Of a DNA stretch of 64,000 nt, positions 19,754 to 28,130 are shown one piece after another. Position numbers and translations under genes: made by a program. Below the pieces are notes generated by a model. That model had not been told where the DNA came from and did no database searches. It saw only the letters and a list, made by a program, of their open reading frames with translations. Source of the DNA: Calothrix membranacea FACHB-236 (lineage in GTDB: Bacteria; Cyanobacteriota; Cyanobacteriia; Cyanobacteriales; Nostocaceae). Numbering within the stretch: position 1 is the stretch's first letter; every line of letters starts with the position of its first letter. Location: positions 62,001 to 126,000 of the forward strand of contig NZ_JACJPX010000008.1 in NCBI RefSeq assembly GCF_014696315.1, read 5' to 3'.

Positions 19754-20482
19754 CTAATGCCCCTTCCCTGCGCCTAAATACAGTTCTGCCACTTTGGGGT
19801 CGTTCAACAATTCTTGACCGGGGCCGGAGATGGCATCGCGTCCAGATTCTAGTACGTAACCACGGTCAGCCATTTCTAAGGCTTTACGGGCGTTTTGTTC
19901 TACTAGAACTATGGCTGTGCCACTTTGGTTAATTTCCTTGATTTGGTCAAATACTTGTGTAACTAGAATGGGGGATAAAGCCGCAGAGGGTTCATCTAAC
20001 AGCAGCAAGCTGGGTTCCAGCATCAAAGCTTTACCCATTGCCAACATCTGCCGTTCTCCACCGGAAAGCGTACCTGCACGTTGACGACGGCGATAGCTTA
20101 ATCTAGGAAACATGGTAAATATTTTATCTTTGAGTGGCTTGAGGGGAATATTCCGCACAAAAGCTCCCATCTCTAAATTTTCTTCAATACTCAAGGAAGG
20201 GAAAACATTAGCGATTTGCGGTACATAGCACATTCCCCGTTGGACTATTTGATTTGACTTGAGTCCGCCAATATTTTCACCTTTAAAGGTAATCGTGCCT
20301 GTATGGGGAGTTAAGAGTCCAAAAATAGTCTTCGCCAAGGTGGATTTACCCGCACCGTTGGGGCCAATCACTGTTACCAATTCCCCCGCTGCAACTCGAA
20401 AATTCACACCTTGCAGAATATCAACATCTTTAATGTATCCTGCATGAACATTTTGAACTTCTAGTAAATAGTCATTTGTCAT
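19754..20482 (-). CDS. livF: ABC transporter ATP-binding protein, LivF/NatE type
   Basis: A 242-residue ATPase with Walker A GPNGAGKST, the signature LSGGERQMLAMGKALM, Walker B LLLLDEPSAAL and the switch His replaced in the family-typical LVEQNA motif. The start (EVQNVHAGY-KDVDILQGVNF) and the final EVAELYLG-type end (here KVAELYLG) are characteristic of LivF of the hydrophobic/neutral amino-acid transporters; NatE is the Anabaena counterpart. It energises import with LivG, LivH, LivM and a binding protein, none of which is in the window, so the gene is an orphan locus. UrtE of urea transporters is related but less likely. Confidence 0.88.
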   Translation of the reverse strand: MTNDYLLEVQNVHAGYIKDVDILQGVNFRVAAGELVTVIGPNGAGKSTLAKTIFGLLTPHTGTITFKGENIGGLKSNQIVQRGMCYVPQIANVFPSLSIEENLEMGAFVRNIPLKPLKDKIFTMFPRLSYRRRQRAGTLSGGERQMLAMGKALMLEPSLLLLDEPSAALSPILVTQVFDQIKEINQSGTAIVLVEQNARKALEMADRGYVLESGRDAISGPGQELLNDPKVAELYLGAGKGH

Positions 20483-20495
20483 TTGTCATTTGTTA

Positions 20496-20596
20496 TTAGG
20501 TATGGGCATGGGGCATGGGGCATGGGGCATTGGGCATTGGGCATTGGGTAATGGGTAATGAGTAATGAGTAATGAGTAATGAGTAATGAGTAATAG
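20496..20596. repeat. STRR heptamer tracts (GGGCATG, GGGCATT, GAGTAAT)
   Basis: Consecutive heptamer tracts: GGGCATG, then GGGCATT, GGGTAAT and about six copies of GAGTAAT. C/T-rich tracts continue to about 20710. Open frames across this region are made by the repeats and are not annotated. Confidence 0.85.
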
Positions 20597-20715
20597 TAAT
20601 TGCTCCTTGTCTCCTTGTCCCCCCTGCTCCCCCTGCTTCCTTATCCCCCTCATCTCCCTCATCTCCCTCATCCCCCTTATCTCACCCTGCTCCCTGCTCC
20701 CTGCCCCCCTGCCTC

Positions 20716-20943
20716 TTATTCTGGAGTCTTCTGCAAATCAGGGCGTTCTTCGGGAACGATCGCACCTTCTACTGGGCATACCTGGATACAGATGCCACAA
20801 TCAATGCAGGTGGCGAAGTCTATCCAGTACCAATCTGTGCCTTTGACGTTTTTGCCTGGGCCGTCATGAATGCAAGCTACTGGACAAGCATCTACGCAGT
20901 CAGCGATGCCCTCACAGACATCGGTAACAATTGTGTGTGGCAT
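20716..20943 (-). CDS. Bacterial-type ferredoxin with two [4Fe-4S]-type cluster motifs
   Basis: A 75-residue protein. The first motif region reads CEGIADCVDACPVAC and the second CIDCGICIQVCPVEG, the latter a classical CxxCxxCxxxCP motif. In the first, the spacing between cysteines is enlarged (C-x5-C-x3-C), as in 7Fe ferredoxins that hold one 3Fe-4S or modified cluster. The C-terminal tail is acidic. It is a soluble low-potential electron carrier. AGAGAGGGA lies about 10 bases before the ATG at 20943. The gene lies 63 bp downstream of hisZ on the same strand and may be its cotranscript. The partner enzyme is unknown. Confidence 0.93.
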   Translation of the reverse strand: MPHTIVTDVCEGIADCVDACPVACIHDGPGKNVKGTDWYWIDFATCIDCGICIQVCPVEGAIVPEERPDLQKTPE

Positions 20944-21006
20944 TTTGTTGATTCCCTCTCTTTAAAGTCAGCTATTTCTAGCCTAGCAATTAGATATATT
21001 TCCTAG

Positions 21007-22218
21007 CTAAGACAATGATTCTATGGTTGGTGAACCATCGGCTTTAATCCAGGCGATTTGAGCAATTCCGCGATCGCGTGCATAGTTTCTGATGGCTGCG
21101 GTATCTCTGCCCCCTAAATCAATTTCTACTCGCACCATCTCGCTAGAATCTCGGAGCTTTTGCGCGTAGGCAAAGGCAGCCGCATCAGCATTGACTGTCT
21201 CTGGTACTATTAACCAATCGCTAGCTGGGGGAGCTTGCGGTAATTGCTGAGTAGATTGGATGATTTGGTATAAATCTTCGATGTTAAGGGCAAAGCCTAC
21301 CCCAGGAATATTTTCACCTTGGGGATGATATAGCCCTAAAAGCTTGTCGTAGCGACCACCTCGCCCTAAAACCTGGACTTGTCCAGCGGTATCGCTAACT
21401 ACTTCAAAGACAATACCAGTGTAATAATCGATAGTTTCAATCAAGCTAAGGTCGAGAATTAAAGGATAATCTCCCCGCGATTCCAGTAAATCCACTAAGG
21501 ATGCTAGGTTATTAACCGCTTCTTGTTGCGCTTGATCTAAATCTAAACTTTTGACTTTTCGCAAGACTTCGGAACTGTCACCCCGCAAATCTAAGATGAG
21601 TTTGGCGCGATCGCGTAGTTCTTCACTGAGGGGTAAATTCTCGATCGCAATGCGATCCAAATTAGCGATCGCACTGCGAACCTTACCTTGGATGTGATCT
21701 GGAAATACACTCAACAGCGATCGGGTAATTCCTGCTTCACCTAAAATCAAATACCATCGCTCTAACGAAAGCGCTGCTAAACAATCAGCGACTAACAACA
21801 ATACTTCCGCATTTGCTAGCAATCCAGCAGCACCGAGCAACTCTACCCCAGCTTGATAAAACTCTTGCTGACGATTATGCCGATTTTCCCAGATGCGGCG
21901 GAAAACATTGGCATTGTAATACAGCCTTTGGGGATAAGTTACACCTGCCATCCGTGTGACGACAGTGCGCGCGATCGAAGCTGTCAATTCTGGACGCAGC
22001 CCTAATTCTTCATCTTCAGAATTTTGCAGTTGAATTACCGTTTGACGCTGAATTGCTTCCCCCGCCATCAGGGTATCCATCCGTTCCAAAGTTGAGGTAA
22101 TAATCCTGTGATATCCCCAACGATGAAATACTTCCTGTAACCTATCTTCAATCCAGCGTTTTTGCGCCACATCTAAAGGTAATAAATCCCTAGCTCCCGC
22201 TGCTGGTTGATACACCAT
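21007..22218 (-). CDS. hisZ: ATP phosphoribosyltransferase regulatory subunit
   Basis: A 403-residue class II aminoacyl-tRNA-synthetase paralogue starting MVYQPAAGARDLLPLDVAQ. Motif-2-like RLYYNANVFRR and the late LGRGGRYDKLLG and PGVGFALN motifs are those of HisZ and HisS. The lack of the C-terminal anticodon-binding domain length and the diverged motifs favour HisZ. HisZ binds short-form HisG and confers histidine feedback regulation on the first step of histidine synthesis. Its ATG overlaps the stop codon of the upstream DnaJ-TPR gene (TAATG), implying translational coupling. Confidence 0.92.
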   Translation of the reverse strand: MVYQPAAGARDLLPLDVAQKRWIEDRLQEVFHRWGYHRIITSTLERMDTLMAGEAIQRQTVIQLQNSEDEELGLRPELTASIARTVVTRMAGVTYPQRLYYNANVFRRIWENRHNRQQEFYQAGVELLGAAGLLANAEVLLLVADCLAALSLERWYLILGEAGITRSLLSVFPDHIQGKVRSAIANLDRIAIENLPLSEELRDRAKLILDLRGDSSEVLRKVKSLDLDQAQQEAVNNLASLVDLLESRGDYPLILDLSLIETIDYYTGIVFEVVSDTAGQVQVLGRGGRYDKLLGLYHPQGENIPGVGFALNIEDLYQIIQSTQQLPQAPPASDWLIVPETVNADAAAFAYAQKLRDSSEMVRVEIDLGGRDTAAIRNYARDRGIAQIAWIKADGSPTIESLS

Positions 22219-23180
22219 TACTTTTTCTTCCCACCAAACAAACCACCAAACAAACCGCCACCTCCTGACTTATCTGGTTGTTTACCAGTCGAATTAGGAG
22301 GTGTAGTTACTTTACCACCACCAGATTGCTGACTTAAAGCCTTCTCGATTTTTGGTTTCCAAGACAAAGCTGTTTGGTCATTGGGGTCTAATTTTAAAGC
22401 ATTATCAAAATGAACCTTTGCCATTTTCAGCCGATTCTGTTTCAAAAACACTAATCCTATCAGGCTATGACAACGACTATTCTTTGGTTCTAGTTTGAGA
22501 GCATCTTGCAACTCCACCTGAGCTTGCGGAAATTGGTTTTTGTCAATTAAAGTTTGTGCGCGACGCAGATAATTTTCCACAGCTGAATTTTCTGGTGGTG
22601 GTGGTGGTGGCGCTGTTGTATTAGTCGCAGGATTGGGCGTTATTGGCCCTGAGTTCATTGTGGATTGCATTAGCGGGTTAGGCGTTGCTAATGATTTACC
22701 AGCAGTCCGCATTAAGTAAACTAAATTCAACTCGCTAATTTGGGCAATTACTTGTGGTACATGGAGCAAATTCTCATATTGAGTTTCCGCCAGTTTAGCG
22801 ATCGCACTTTTGTACAGTGAATCTATAGTTGATTCGGGAGCAGTTGCTAACTTTTTCCCTACATCAGTATGTAGTTCTACCGAAGTAAACTCTTGTACTA
22901 ATCGCTTACCCATATGAGACAGAATTATCATGTATTCTGCGCGACTGCGTTCTGTAGTTATTTTCTCGTAAGCGGGGTTAACTAACTTAGATAACAATTC
23001 ACTAGATAGCTGCTTATCAGTAGGACTCGCACTACTATTAGCATCAGGATGTAAACGACGGGCAATTGAGATATAGCGCTTGCGGATCTCTTTCACATCA
23101 GCATCAACAGCAACACACAAAACCGCATGATGATCTATGAAATCATATTTAAAAAGACCACGATCTATTCTTAATGACAT
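22218..23180 (-). CDS. J-domain protein with C-terminal TPR repeats
   Basis: A 320-residue protein. Residues about 12-80 form a DnaJ domain with the HPD tripeptide in RLHPDAN, so it can stimulate DnaK-type ATPases. A proline-rich linker (APPPPPPENS) follows at about 185-200. Then come two or three TPR-like helical pairs (about 205-275), beginning NYLRRAQTLIDKNQFPQAQ. The Gly/Lys-rich tail ends GGLFGGLFGGKKK. It is likely a cytosolic or membrane-associated cochaperone specific to a client set. The stop codon overlaps the hisZ start by one base, so the two form an operon; a functional link to histidine synthesis is not established. Confidence 0.88.
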   Translation of the reverse strand: MSLRIDRGLFKYDFIDHHAVLCVAVDADVKEIRKRYISIARRLHPDANSSASPTDKQLSSELLSKLVNPAYEKITTERSRAEYMIILSHMGKRLVQEFTSVELHTDVGKKLATAPESTIDSLYKSAIAKLAETQYENLLHVPQVIAQISELNLVYLMRTAGKSLATPNPLMQSTMNSGPITPNPATNTTAPPPPPPENSAVENYLRRAQTLIDKNQFPQAQVELQDALKLEPKNSRCHSLIGLVFLKQNRLKMAKVHFDNALKLDPNDQTALSWKPKIEKALSQQSGGGKVTTPPNSTGKQPDKSGGGGLFGGLFGGKKK

Positions 23181-23277
23181 AAAGGGATATGCACCAAAGT
23201 TAGCAAAATAATGCTTCTAGTTTACTTCGCTATCCCATAGATCGTTCAGTAGTTAAGGGTTAAAAGTCATACATAAG

Positions 23278-23360
23278 GTTGGGGACTGGGGACTGGGGAC
23301 TGGGGACTGGGGACTGGGGACTGGGGACTGGGGATTGGTAATTGGTAATTGGTAATTGGG
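23278..23360. repeat. STRR heptamer tract (GGGGACT x about 8, then TTGGTAA x 3)
   Basis: Near-perfect head-to-tail GGGGACT heptamers are followed by three TTGGTAA copies. The tract lies upstream of the DnaJ-TPR gene. Confidence 0.95.
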
Positions 23361-23381
23361 GAAAGTAGAGGAAGCGGAAGC

Positions 23382-23492
23382 CATACGGTTCGGATAATAC
23401 AAATCGATTGACGTTTAAATCTTGTAGAGACGCGATTCATCGCGTCTTCACAACCCCAAAATCACAACGAAAAATTACCAAACCGTATTGAA
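23382..23492. mobile_element. MITE-like element with ATACGGTT ends and a central palindrome
   Basis: The ends CATACGGTTCGGATAAT and AATTACCAAACCGTATTG are imperfect inverted repeats. The centre holds GAGACGCGATTCATCGCGTCTT, seen here as arms AGACGCGAT and ATCGCGTCT. The same central palindrome recurs at about 38190-38217. No coding capacity. Confidence 0.65.
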
Positions 23493-23574
23493 AGCGAAAG
23501 CGGACAAGGGGAAAAGGCGAGAAATCCCCATTACCCATTCCCCATTACCCATTCCCCATGCCCCATGCCCATTC

Positions 23575-24387
23575 TCATTTCCAACTTGATAACGGCGGAA
23601 TATTCATTAATTCATGGCTGAGGGTGTCGTGAAGGTAGCCATTAGTAGCAAGGATTCTTCCCGTTTCCATTTTGAAAGGAGTGCGATCATAAGCTGTGAC
23701 TTTACCGCCAGCTTCTTGGACGAGGATAATACCTGCAGCCATATCCCAAGGTGAAAGTCCCCTTTCCCAGTAACCATCAAATCGCCCACAGGCTACATAA
23801 GCTAAATCCAGGGCGGCGGAACCACTACGCCTGACACCTTGGGTTAAATGGGTGAGGTGACAAAATTCTGCATAATTATTATCAGAGGTTTCTCTGCGAT
23901 CGTAGGCAAATCCCGTGACTAGTAGACTTTTCCCTAGTTGAGAACTGTCAGAAACTTTTATCGGGCGGCGATTGCGTGTGGCACCCAAACCAGCAGCAGC
24001 CCGAAACAGCTCATTACTAGCAGGATTATAAATTACACCTACTTGGGGAATGCCATTAATTAGCAACCCAATAGAAACAGCAAAACAAGGATATTGGTGA
24101 GCATAGTTAGTAGTGCCATCTAAAGGATCAATTGCCCACAGATATTCACTATCTTGATTGCCTAATTTTCCCGATTCCTCAGCCAAAATTGAATGTTGGG
24201 GAAAATGGCGACGCAAAACCTCCAAAACTACCACTTCCGAAGCCTTATCAGCAGCAGTCACTAAATCACCTGGACGGCCTTTTTCAGTAATTGCGTCTTC
24301 TAACTTCCCCCAATAGCCTTGCAAAACCTCACCAGCAGCCAAAGCCGCTTCAGTAGCTATGTCTAGAAAGATTTGTAGGTTTGTCAT
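23575..24387 (-). CDS. Inositol monophosphatase family protein
   Basis: A 270-residue protein with the lithium-sensitive phosphatase motifs: ILAEESG (metal ligand Glu), WAIDPLDGTTNYAH (Asp ligands) and SPWDMAAGIILVQEAGG (C-terminal Asp ligand). It hydrolyses a small phosphate monoester with magnesium. Inositol-1-phosphate, histidinol phosphate (HisN-type) and others are all possible for the family. The location upstream of the hisZ operon on the same strand makes histidinol phosphatase worth considering, but nearly 400 bp of repeats separate them. Full length, apparently intact. Confidence 0.9.
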   Translation of the reverse strand: MTNLQIFLDIATEAALAAGEVLQGYWGKLEDAITEKGRPGDLVTAADKASEVVVLEVLRRHFPQHSILAEESGKLGNQDSEYLWAIDPLDGTTNYAHQYPCFAVSIGLLINGIPQVGVIYNPASNELFRAAAGLGATRNRRPIKVSDSSQLGKSLLVTGFAYDRRETSDNNYAEFCHLTHLTQGVRRSGSAALDLAYVACGRFDGYWERGLSPWDMAAGIILVQEAGGKVTAYDRTPFKMETGRILATNGYLHDTLSHELMNIPPLSSWK

Positions 24388-24519
24388 TTGTTATTTGTCG
24401 TTTGTTATTGGGCATGGGGCATTGGGCATGGGGCATGGGTAATTGGTAATGGGTAATGGGGATTTATTCTCCCCCCTGCTCCCTGCTCCCTGCCCCCCTG
24501 CCTCCCCAAAGTCCCCCAA

Positions 24520-25065
24520 TCACCGATACTGCCGCCGAAACTCAGCGGGAGTCAGGCGCATGGGTTTTTCTGGTTGCCAAATTCCTTGGCCCATGATTCT
24601 TGCCCATTGTTGGGCACGTTCTAAACGCTGGTCGTATTTGTGATTAGGCGATCGCGGTACAAATAATGCATAGCCTTTTTTGACTATTTCTTCGTTTAAC
24701 AACAATTTATCTTTCCATACATAGGCTACAGTCCGACCAATTTTGTCTTTGCCTTCAATGTCAAACTCTAGGGTGACGATTTGTTCTGCGCCTCCAATCA
24801 TTTTCTCTAACTCGTCTTTGGCATCATCACCCCAAGGGCGCTGGCGGAGATCTGGTGCTTCAATACCAATTAATCGCACCTGGGAAATTAAGTTTGGTTG
24901 TTCAGCCATGCCTAAAACTTCCAAACTTTGCCCACTCACCACCCGCGCCACTTTTACCTGTGCCTGATTAGCTGTAGGCTGGCTTTTGCCTTGACAACTC
25001 ACTAGCAGTAATAGGCAAACTAAAATTACTATTCTTCGCGCTAATACGCCAAAATGCGCTGCCAC
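24520..25065 (-). CDS. Staphylococcal-nuclease-fold (thermonuclease-like) lipoprotein
   Basis: I place the start at the GTG at 25065 (181 aa). The frame stays open to 25329, but the added 88 residues translate C/T-rich repeat DNA. A hydrophobic segment ILVCLLLLVSC ends in a lipobox (LVSC), so the mature protein is probably a lipid-anchored exported protein. The SNase fold follows: VRLIGIEAP, GDDAKDELEKMI, GRTVAYVWKDKLLLNEEIVKKGYA. The family's calcium/arginine catalytic set is only partly recognisable: the DAKDELEK helix is present and an arginine is in GRTVAYVW. It would be a non-specific nuclease or a nuclease-fold binding protein at the envelope. Confidence 0.75.
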   Translation of the reverse strand: MAAHFGVLARRIVILVCLLLLVSCQGKSQPTANQAQVKVARVVSGQSLEVLGMAEQPNLISQVRLIGIEAPDLRQRPWGDDAKDELEKMIGGAEQIVTLEFDIEGKDKIGRTVAYVWKDKLLLNEEIVKKGYALFVPRSPNHKYDQRLERAQQWARIMGQGIWQPEKPMRLTPAEFRRQYR

Positions 25066-25466
25066 AAGAGGCAAGGGAGCAGGGAGCAGGGAGCAAGGGG
25101 GAGAAATTAAGACAGAGCTTGTACTCCGCCCCAACCAAGCGTCCTTCCAGGACGGGGCTTTTACCCATGTTCCGCTCCGCCTCGCGTTGGGGGAAACAGT
25201 TGGCTCCCCCTGCTCCCTGCTCCTTTTCCCCCAGCCTCTTCCGTTCATAGCTTGAATTTGTACTTTTACACCGTTATATCTACCCTGCCGACAGCCACTA
25301 ATCAATAGCCAGGATTGCCAAGATTGCATCTCGTGATTTTGAATTGTGTATTGTTAATTGTTAAGGGGACTGCCAGAAAATAAATTATCCAATATATAGT
25401 CCGAGAATATTTTTACTCTCCCCCTGCTCCCTGCCCCCCTGCCAAGATTTTTTAGTTAGAAGTCCC
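25066..25466. other. Intergenic, repeat-rich
   Basis: C/T-rich STRR-like tracts (CCCTGCTCCCTG) occur near 25075-25105, 25200-25235 and 25425-25440. A GTCCTTCCAGGAC hairpin lies near 25140. No gene is supported. Confidence 0.5.
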
Positions 25467-25835
25467 TTAATCTTCATCCAACGGTAAACCCGCCCTAACT
25501 TTCCCCCGCGCAAAAAATCGCCCAAACTGAAGTTCATAAACTTCATCTTCGTCTTGTGTTTCCACTTCTATATCCGAACGGGGATAACTCACACATAATA
25601 AGGCATAACCTTTACGCCGCAACTCTGGTGATAGTCCAATTGCCTCTGGTTGGTAAATTTCTCCCGATAGTACCCGCACAGCGCAAGTAGTACAAGCACC
25701 ATTGCGGCAAGAAAACGGCAATTCGGTTCCTTGTTGTTCAGCACTGTGCAAAATGTAGCGGTCTTCCGGCACTTGGAGAGTGTATTCCTTGCCAGTATTG
25801 CGATCGCGAACTCTAATCCTGTATGTTTGGGACAT
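25467..25835 (-). CDS. Plant-type [2Fe-2S] ferredoxin with C-terminal extension
   Basis: The start at the ATG at 25835 gives 122 residues; an upstream in-frame TTG at 25865 would add ten. The cluster motif FSCRNGACTTCAVRV supplies three cysteines (C-x4-C-x2-C) and the fourth is in ALLCVSYP, as in photosynthetic ferredoxins. Unlike PetF, it has about 25 extra C-terminal residues (acidic EDEVYEL, then FGRFFARGKVRAGLPLDED). This resembles the C-terminally extended ferredoxin-like FdC group of cyanobacteria and chloroplasts. It is a soluble electron carrier; its partner is not known. Confidence 0.9.
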   Translation of the reverse strand: MSQTYRIRVRDRNTGKEYTLQVPEDRYILHSAEQQGTELPFSCRNGACTTCAVRVLSGEIYQPEAIGLSPELRRKGYALLCVSYPRSDIEVETQDEDEVYELQFGRFFARGKVRAGLPLDED

Positions 25836-25929
25836 GGTGATTGGGGAATTTTGATTTTTTTTCAAATATCTTCTTAATTATCTTTGCATTTTTTGCGATT
25901 TCACTTTAGAATTGTAAATCGTGGCACCT

Positions 25930-26016
25930 GGAGAGGTGGCCGAGTGGTTGAAGGCGCAGCACTGGAAATGCTGTTATGCGGCAACGTATACGAGGGTTCG
26001 AATCCCTCCCTCTCCG
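25930..26016 (+). tRNA. tRNA-Ser (anticodon GGA)
   Basis: Acceptor arms GGAGAGG (25930-25936) and CCTCTCC (26009-26015) pair, with discriminator G at 26016. The anticodon stem is CAGCA/TGCTG with loop CTGGAAA, giving anticodon GGA (serine UCC/UCU). The long variable arm (TTATGCGGCAACGTATA) is the class II hallmark of tRNA-Ser. The T arm is GAGGG-TTCGAAT-CCCTC. CCA is not encoded. Confidence 0.96.
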
Positions 26017-26098
26017 TTTTAAAAGCAAAATTCAAAGTGCGATCGCCCCTTAATTCAAACAGCGTAGCGTGAAATTTCACTTATCTTTAGCGTGATTT

Positions 26099-26131
26099 AG
26101 ATCCCCGACTTTTTGAAAAAGTCGGGGATCT
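26099..26131. repeat. Perfect 16-bp inverted repeat after tRNA-Ser
   Basis: Arms AGATCCCCGACTTTTT and AAAAAGTCGGGGATCT surround a single G. It is a dispersed Nostocales-type palindrome and may also end tRNA transcription. Confidence 0.8.
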
Positions 26132-26298
26132 GTGCAGCAGTAAGCGCTGGAGTAGGATGTGTTGTCGCCAAGCGCCGCACCGCCAACAATTCAACCTCAA
26201 GCTTAACCGTCGCAACTCTACGGAATCCCTCGGCTTTATCCTGTATAAAATATAGAATTAGGGAAAATTCTGTATTTTAACAAAACTAAGCAAGCAAA

Positions 26299-27927
26299 AT
26301 GGCGAAATATGCATTGCTAATTGGCGCTAGTGAGTATGAGTCTCCGAAGATAAATAATTTATCTGGAGTAGTCAAAGATATTGAAGCAATGCAGCGTGTT
26401 TTGGAGAATTTAGAGATAGGCGGCTTTAAAGAAGTCAAAGTTTTGCTTAGTCCTAATTCCGATACCATGCGCTCAGAAATTGAGCAGTTGTTCATGGAAA
26501 AATGTCAAAAAGATGACGTAGTGCTGCTCTATTTTTCTGGACATGGCTACAGACATGAGGACGGAAATCTATTTTTTGTCAGCCGCAATACTCAAATCAA
26601 TCCCCAAGGTTTAGTCAGAATTGGTACAGCAGTAGATGCTAAATTCATCCATCAAAATTACATGAGTCGCAGCAAATCTAAGCGACAAGTGTTAATTCTT
26701 GACTGTTGCTTTAGCGGTGCTTTTGCTGAGGGGATGAGTGCAAAAGAAATTTCCAATCTCAGCATTAAAAATGAAATTGTTGAGCAATTAGGTGGTGAAG
26801 GTAGAGCTGTGTTAACCTCTTCCACAGCGACACAAAAATCTTTTGAAGATTCAGGCGGAGGAGTTTACACACGCTATTTAATTGAGGGAATTGAAACAGG
26901 CGCAGCTGATAATGATAACGATGGTTTTGTTACTGTAGCTGAACTGCATGATTATGCCAAGCGCAAGGTACTGGAATCAAAGCCAGCGATGAAGCCAGAA
27001 ATCTTTGCAGTTCGGGAAGGTTATACAATTCGCCTAGCTAAAGCACCAGTAGGCGATCCACAATTAGAGTATCGTAAAGAAGTTGAGCAACGTGTTAGAA
27101 ATGGTCGCGTTTCGGTTGTGGGACGCAAGGTGTTGATTCGTAGACAAAGCGAGTTGGGGTTAAACTCGGAAGTAGCAGCAGCGATAGAAGAAGAAGTTCT
27201 CAAACCATTCCGTGAGTTAGAAGAAAGCTTGCAGGAATACGAACAAACCCTAACTGAAGCATTAGAAGAAGAACCGATTCTTAGTGATGAAACTCTTGAT
27301 GATTTACGGCGATTACAACAAATTCTTAAACTGCGAGATGAGGATGTTGCAGCTATACATAATCGCTTGATTCCTCAGCAGTCAATTTCGGCAAGTAACA
27401 CTATTTCCCCGCAGCCCATCTCAACAATTGACACCAAACAACCGACAGCTAAAGAAGACGATGACCTCAGTTCAGAAAAAGGCGTAGACTATGCCAAACT
27501 GCGCGACTTGCTAGCAGCAGAGAACTGGAAAGATGCTGATATGGAAACATATAAAGTGATGATTCAGGTTTTAGGTAAGAAGAAATATGACTACTTTTCG
27601 TCTAAAGAATTATTAAACTTCCCTTGTACCGACCTCCGCACGATTGACCGCTTATGGGTAAAATATAGCGATGGGCGCTTTGGCTTCAGCGTTCAAAAGG
27701 AAATTTACTTGAGCGTTGGCGGTAAGCCAGACGGCAAGTATAACAATGAAGCCTGGGAGAAATTTGGCGATCGCGTAGGATGGAGAGTGGAAAGCAACTG
27801 GATTGATTACGATAAAGTTATTTTTGATACCGCAGTTCCTAGAGGACATTTCCCACTTTTTTCTCTATTGCAGATCAGAGACACGCGGCTATTCTCTTCT
27901 CCTCTTCTCTCGCATAGAGACTTGTAA
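26299..27927 (+). CDS. Caspase-family (C14) protease with EF-hand-like loop and C-terminal GUN4 domain
   Basis: A 542-residue cytosolic protein. The caspase/metacaspase domain spans residues 1-235; the catalytic His82 lies in LYFSGHGYRHEDGN and Cys137 in VLILDCCFSGAF. Residues 204-215 (DNDNDGFVTVAE) match a 12-residue EF-hand loop: D at 1, 3 and 5, G at 6, hydrophobic at 8 and E at 12. A helical, acidic linker runs from about 250 to 365, with coiled-coil potential (LEESLQEYEQTLTEALEEE). Residues about 395-525 match GUN4: LRDLLAAENWKDAD, IDRLWVKYSDGRFGFSVQKEIY, FGDRVGWRV. GUN4 domains bind protoporphyrin/Mg-protoporphyrin in known members. Expected cleavage preference (Arg/Lys versus Asp) cannot be read. 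Confidence 0.9.
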   Translation: MAKYALLIGASEYESPKINNLSGVVKDIEAMQRVLENLEIGGFKEVKVLLSPNSDTMRSEIEQLFMEKCQKDDVVLLYFSGHGYRHEDGNLFFVSRNTQINPQGLVRIGTAVDAKFIHQNYMSRSKSKRQVLILDCCFSGAFAEGMSAKEISNLSIKNEIVEQLGGEGRAVLTSSTATQKSFEDSGGGVYTRYLIEGIETGAADNDNDGFVTVAELHDYAKRKVLESKPAMKPEIFAVREGYTIRLAKAPVGDPQLEYRKEVEQRVRNGRVSVVGRKVLIRRQSELGLNSEVAAAIEEEVLKPFRELEESLQEYEQTLTEALEEEPILSDETLDDLRRLQQILKLRDEDVAAIHNRLIPQQSISASNTISPQPISTIDTKQPTAKEDDDLSSEKGVDYAKLRDLLAAENWKDADMETYKVMIQVLGKKKYDYFSSKELLNFPCTDLRTIDRLWVKYSDGRFGFSVQKEIYLSVGGKPDGKYNNEAWEKFGDRVGWRVESNWIDYDKVIFDTAVPRGHFPLFSLLQIRDTRLFSSPLLSHRDL

Positions 27928-27947
27928 AGTGTAACACCTAAGGCTTT

Positions 27948-28010
27948 GAGGGGCACGGCATCCACAGATTTTCGGAGATACATATATCTTATCGGTGCCG
28001 TGCCCCTACG
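27948..28010. repeat. Palindromic element (GGGGCACGGCA arms)
   Basis: Arms GGGGCACGGCA and TGCCGTGCCCC are separated by about 37 bp containing a TATATAT core. It belongs to the same broad GGGGCAnGGCA class as the elements at 12253, 29116, 29256 and 55290. Confidence 0.7.
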
Positions 28011-28130
28011 ATAGATGTGGTTCAAATATGCGAAAACTATTGTAAAGTGCGATCGCCCCAGCTTTAACGAAATGCGTAGGCGTAGCACTCCTTTGGTATC
28101 GCTAACAAACTTTAATCATCAAAGTTACAA

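Noticed and set aside
20486-20869. Overlapping frames rich in Leu/Ser/Pro on both strands
   Set aside because: They translate heptamer and C/T-rich repeats between livF and the ferredoxin gene; no protein-like composition.
25066-25329. 88-residue N-terminal extension of the nuclease lipoprotein
   Set aside because: It would bury the lipobox signal peptide in mid-protein and translates repeat DNA.
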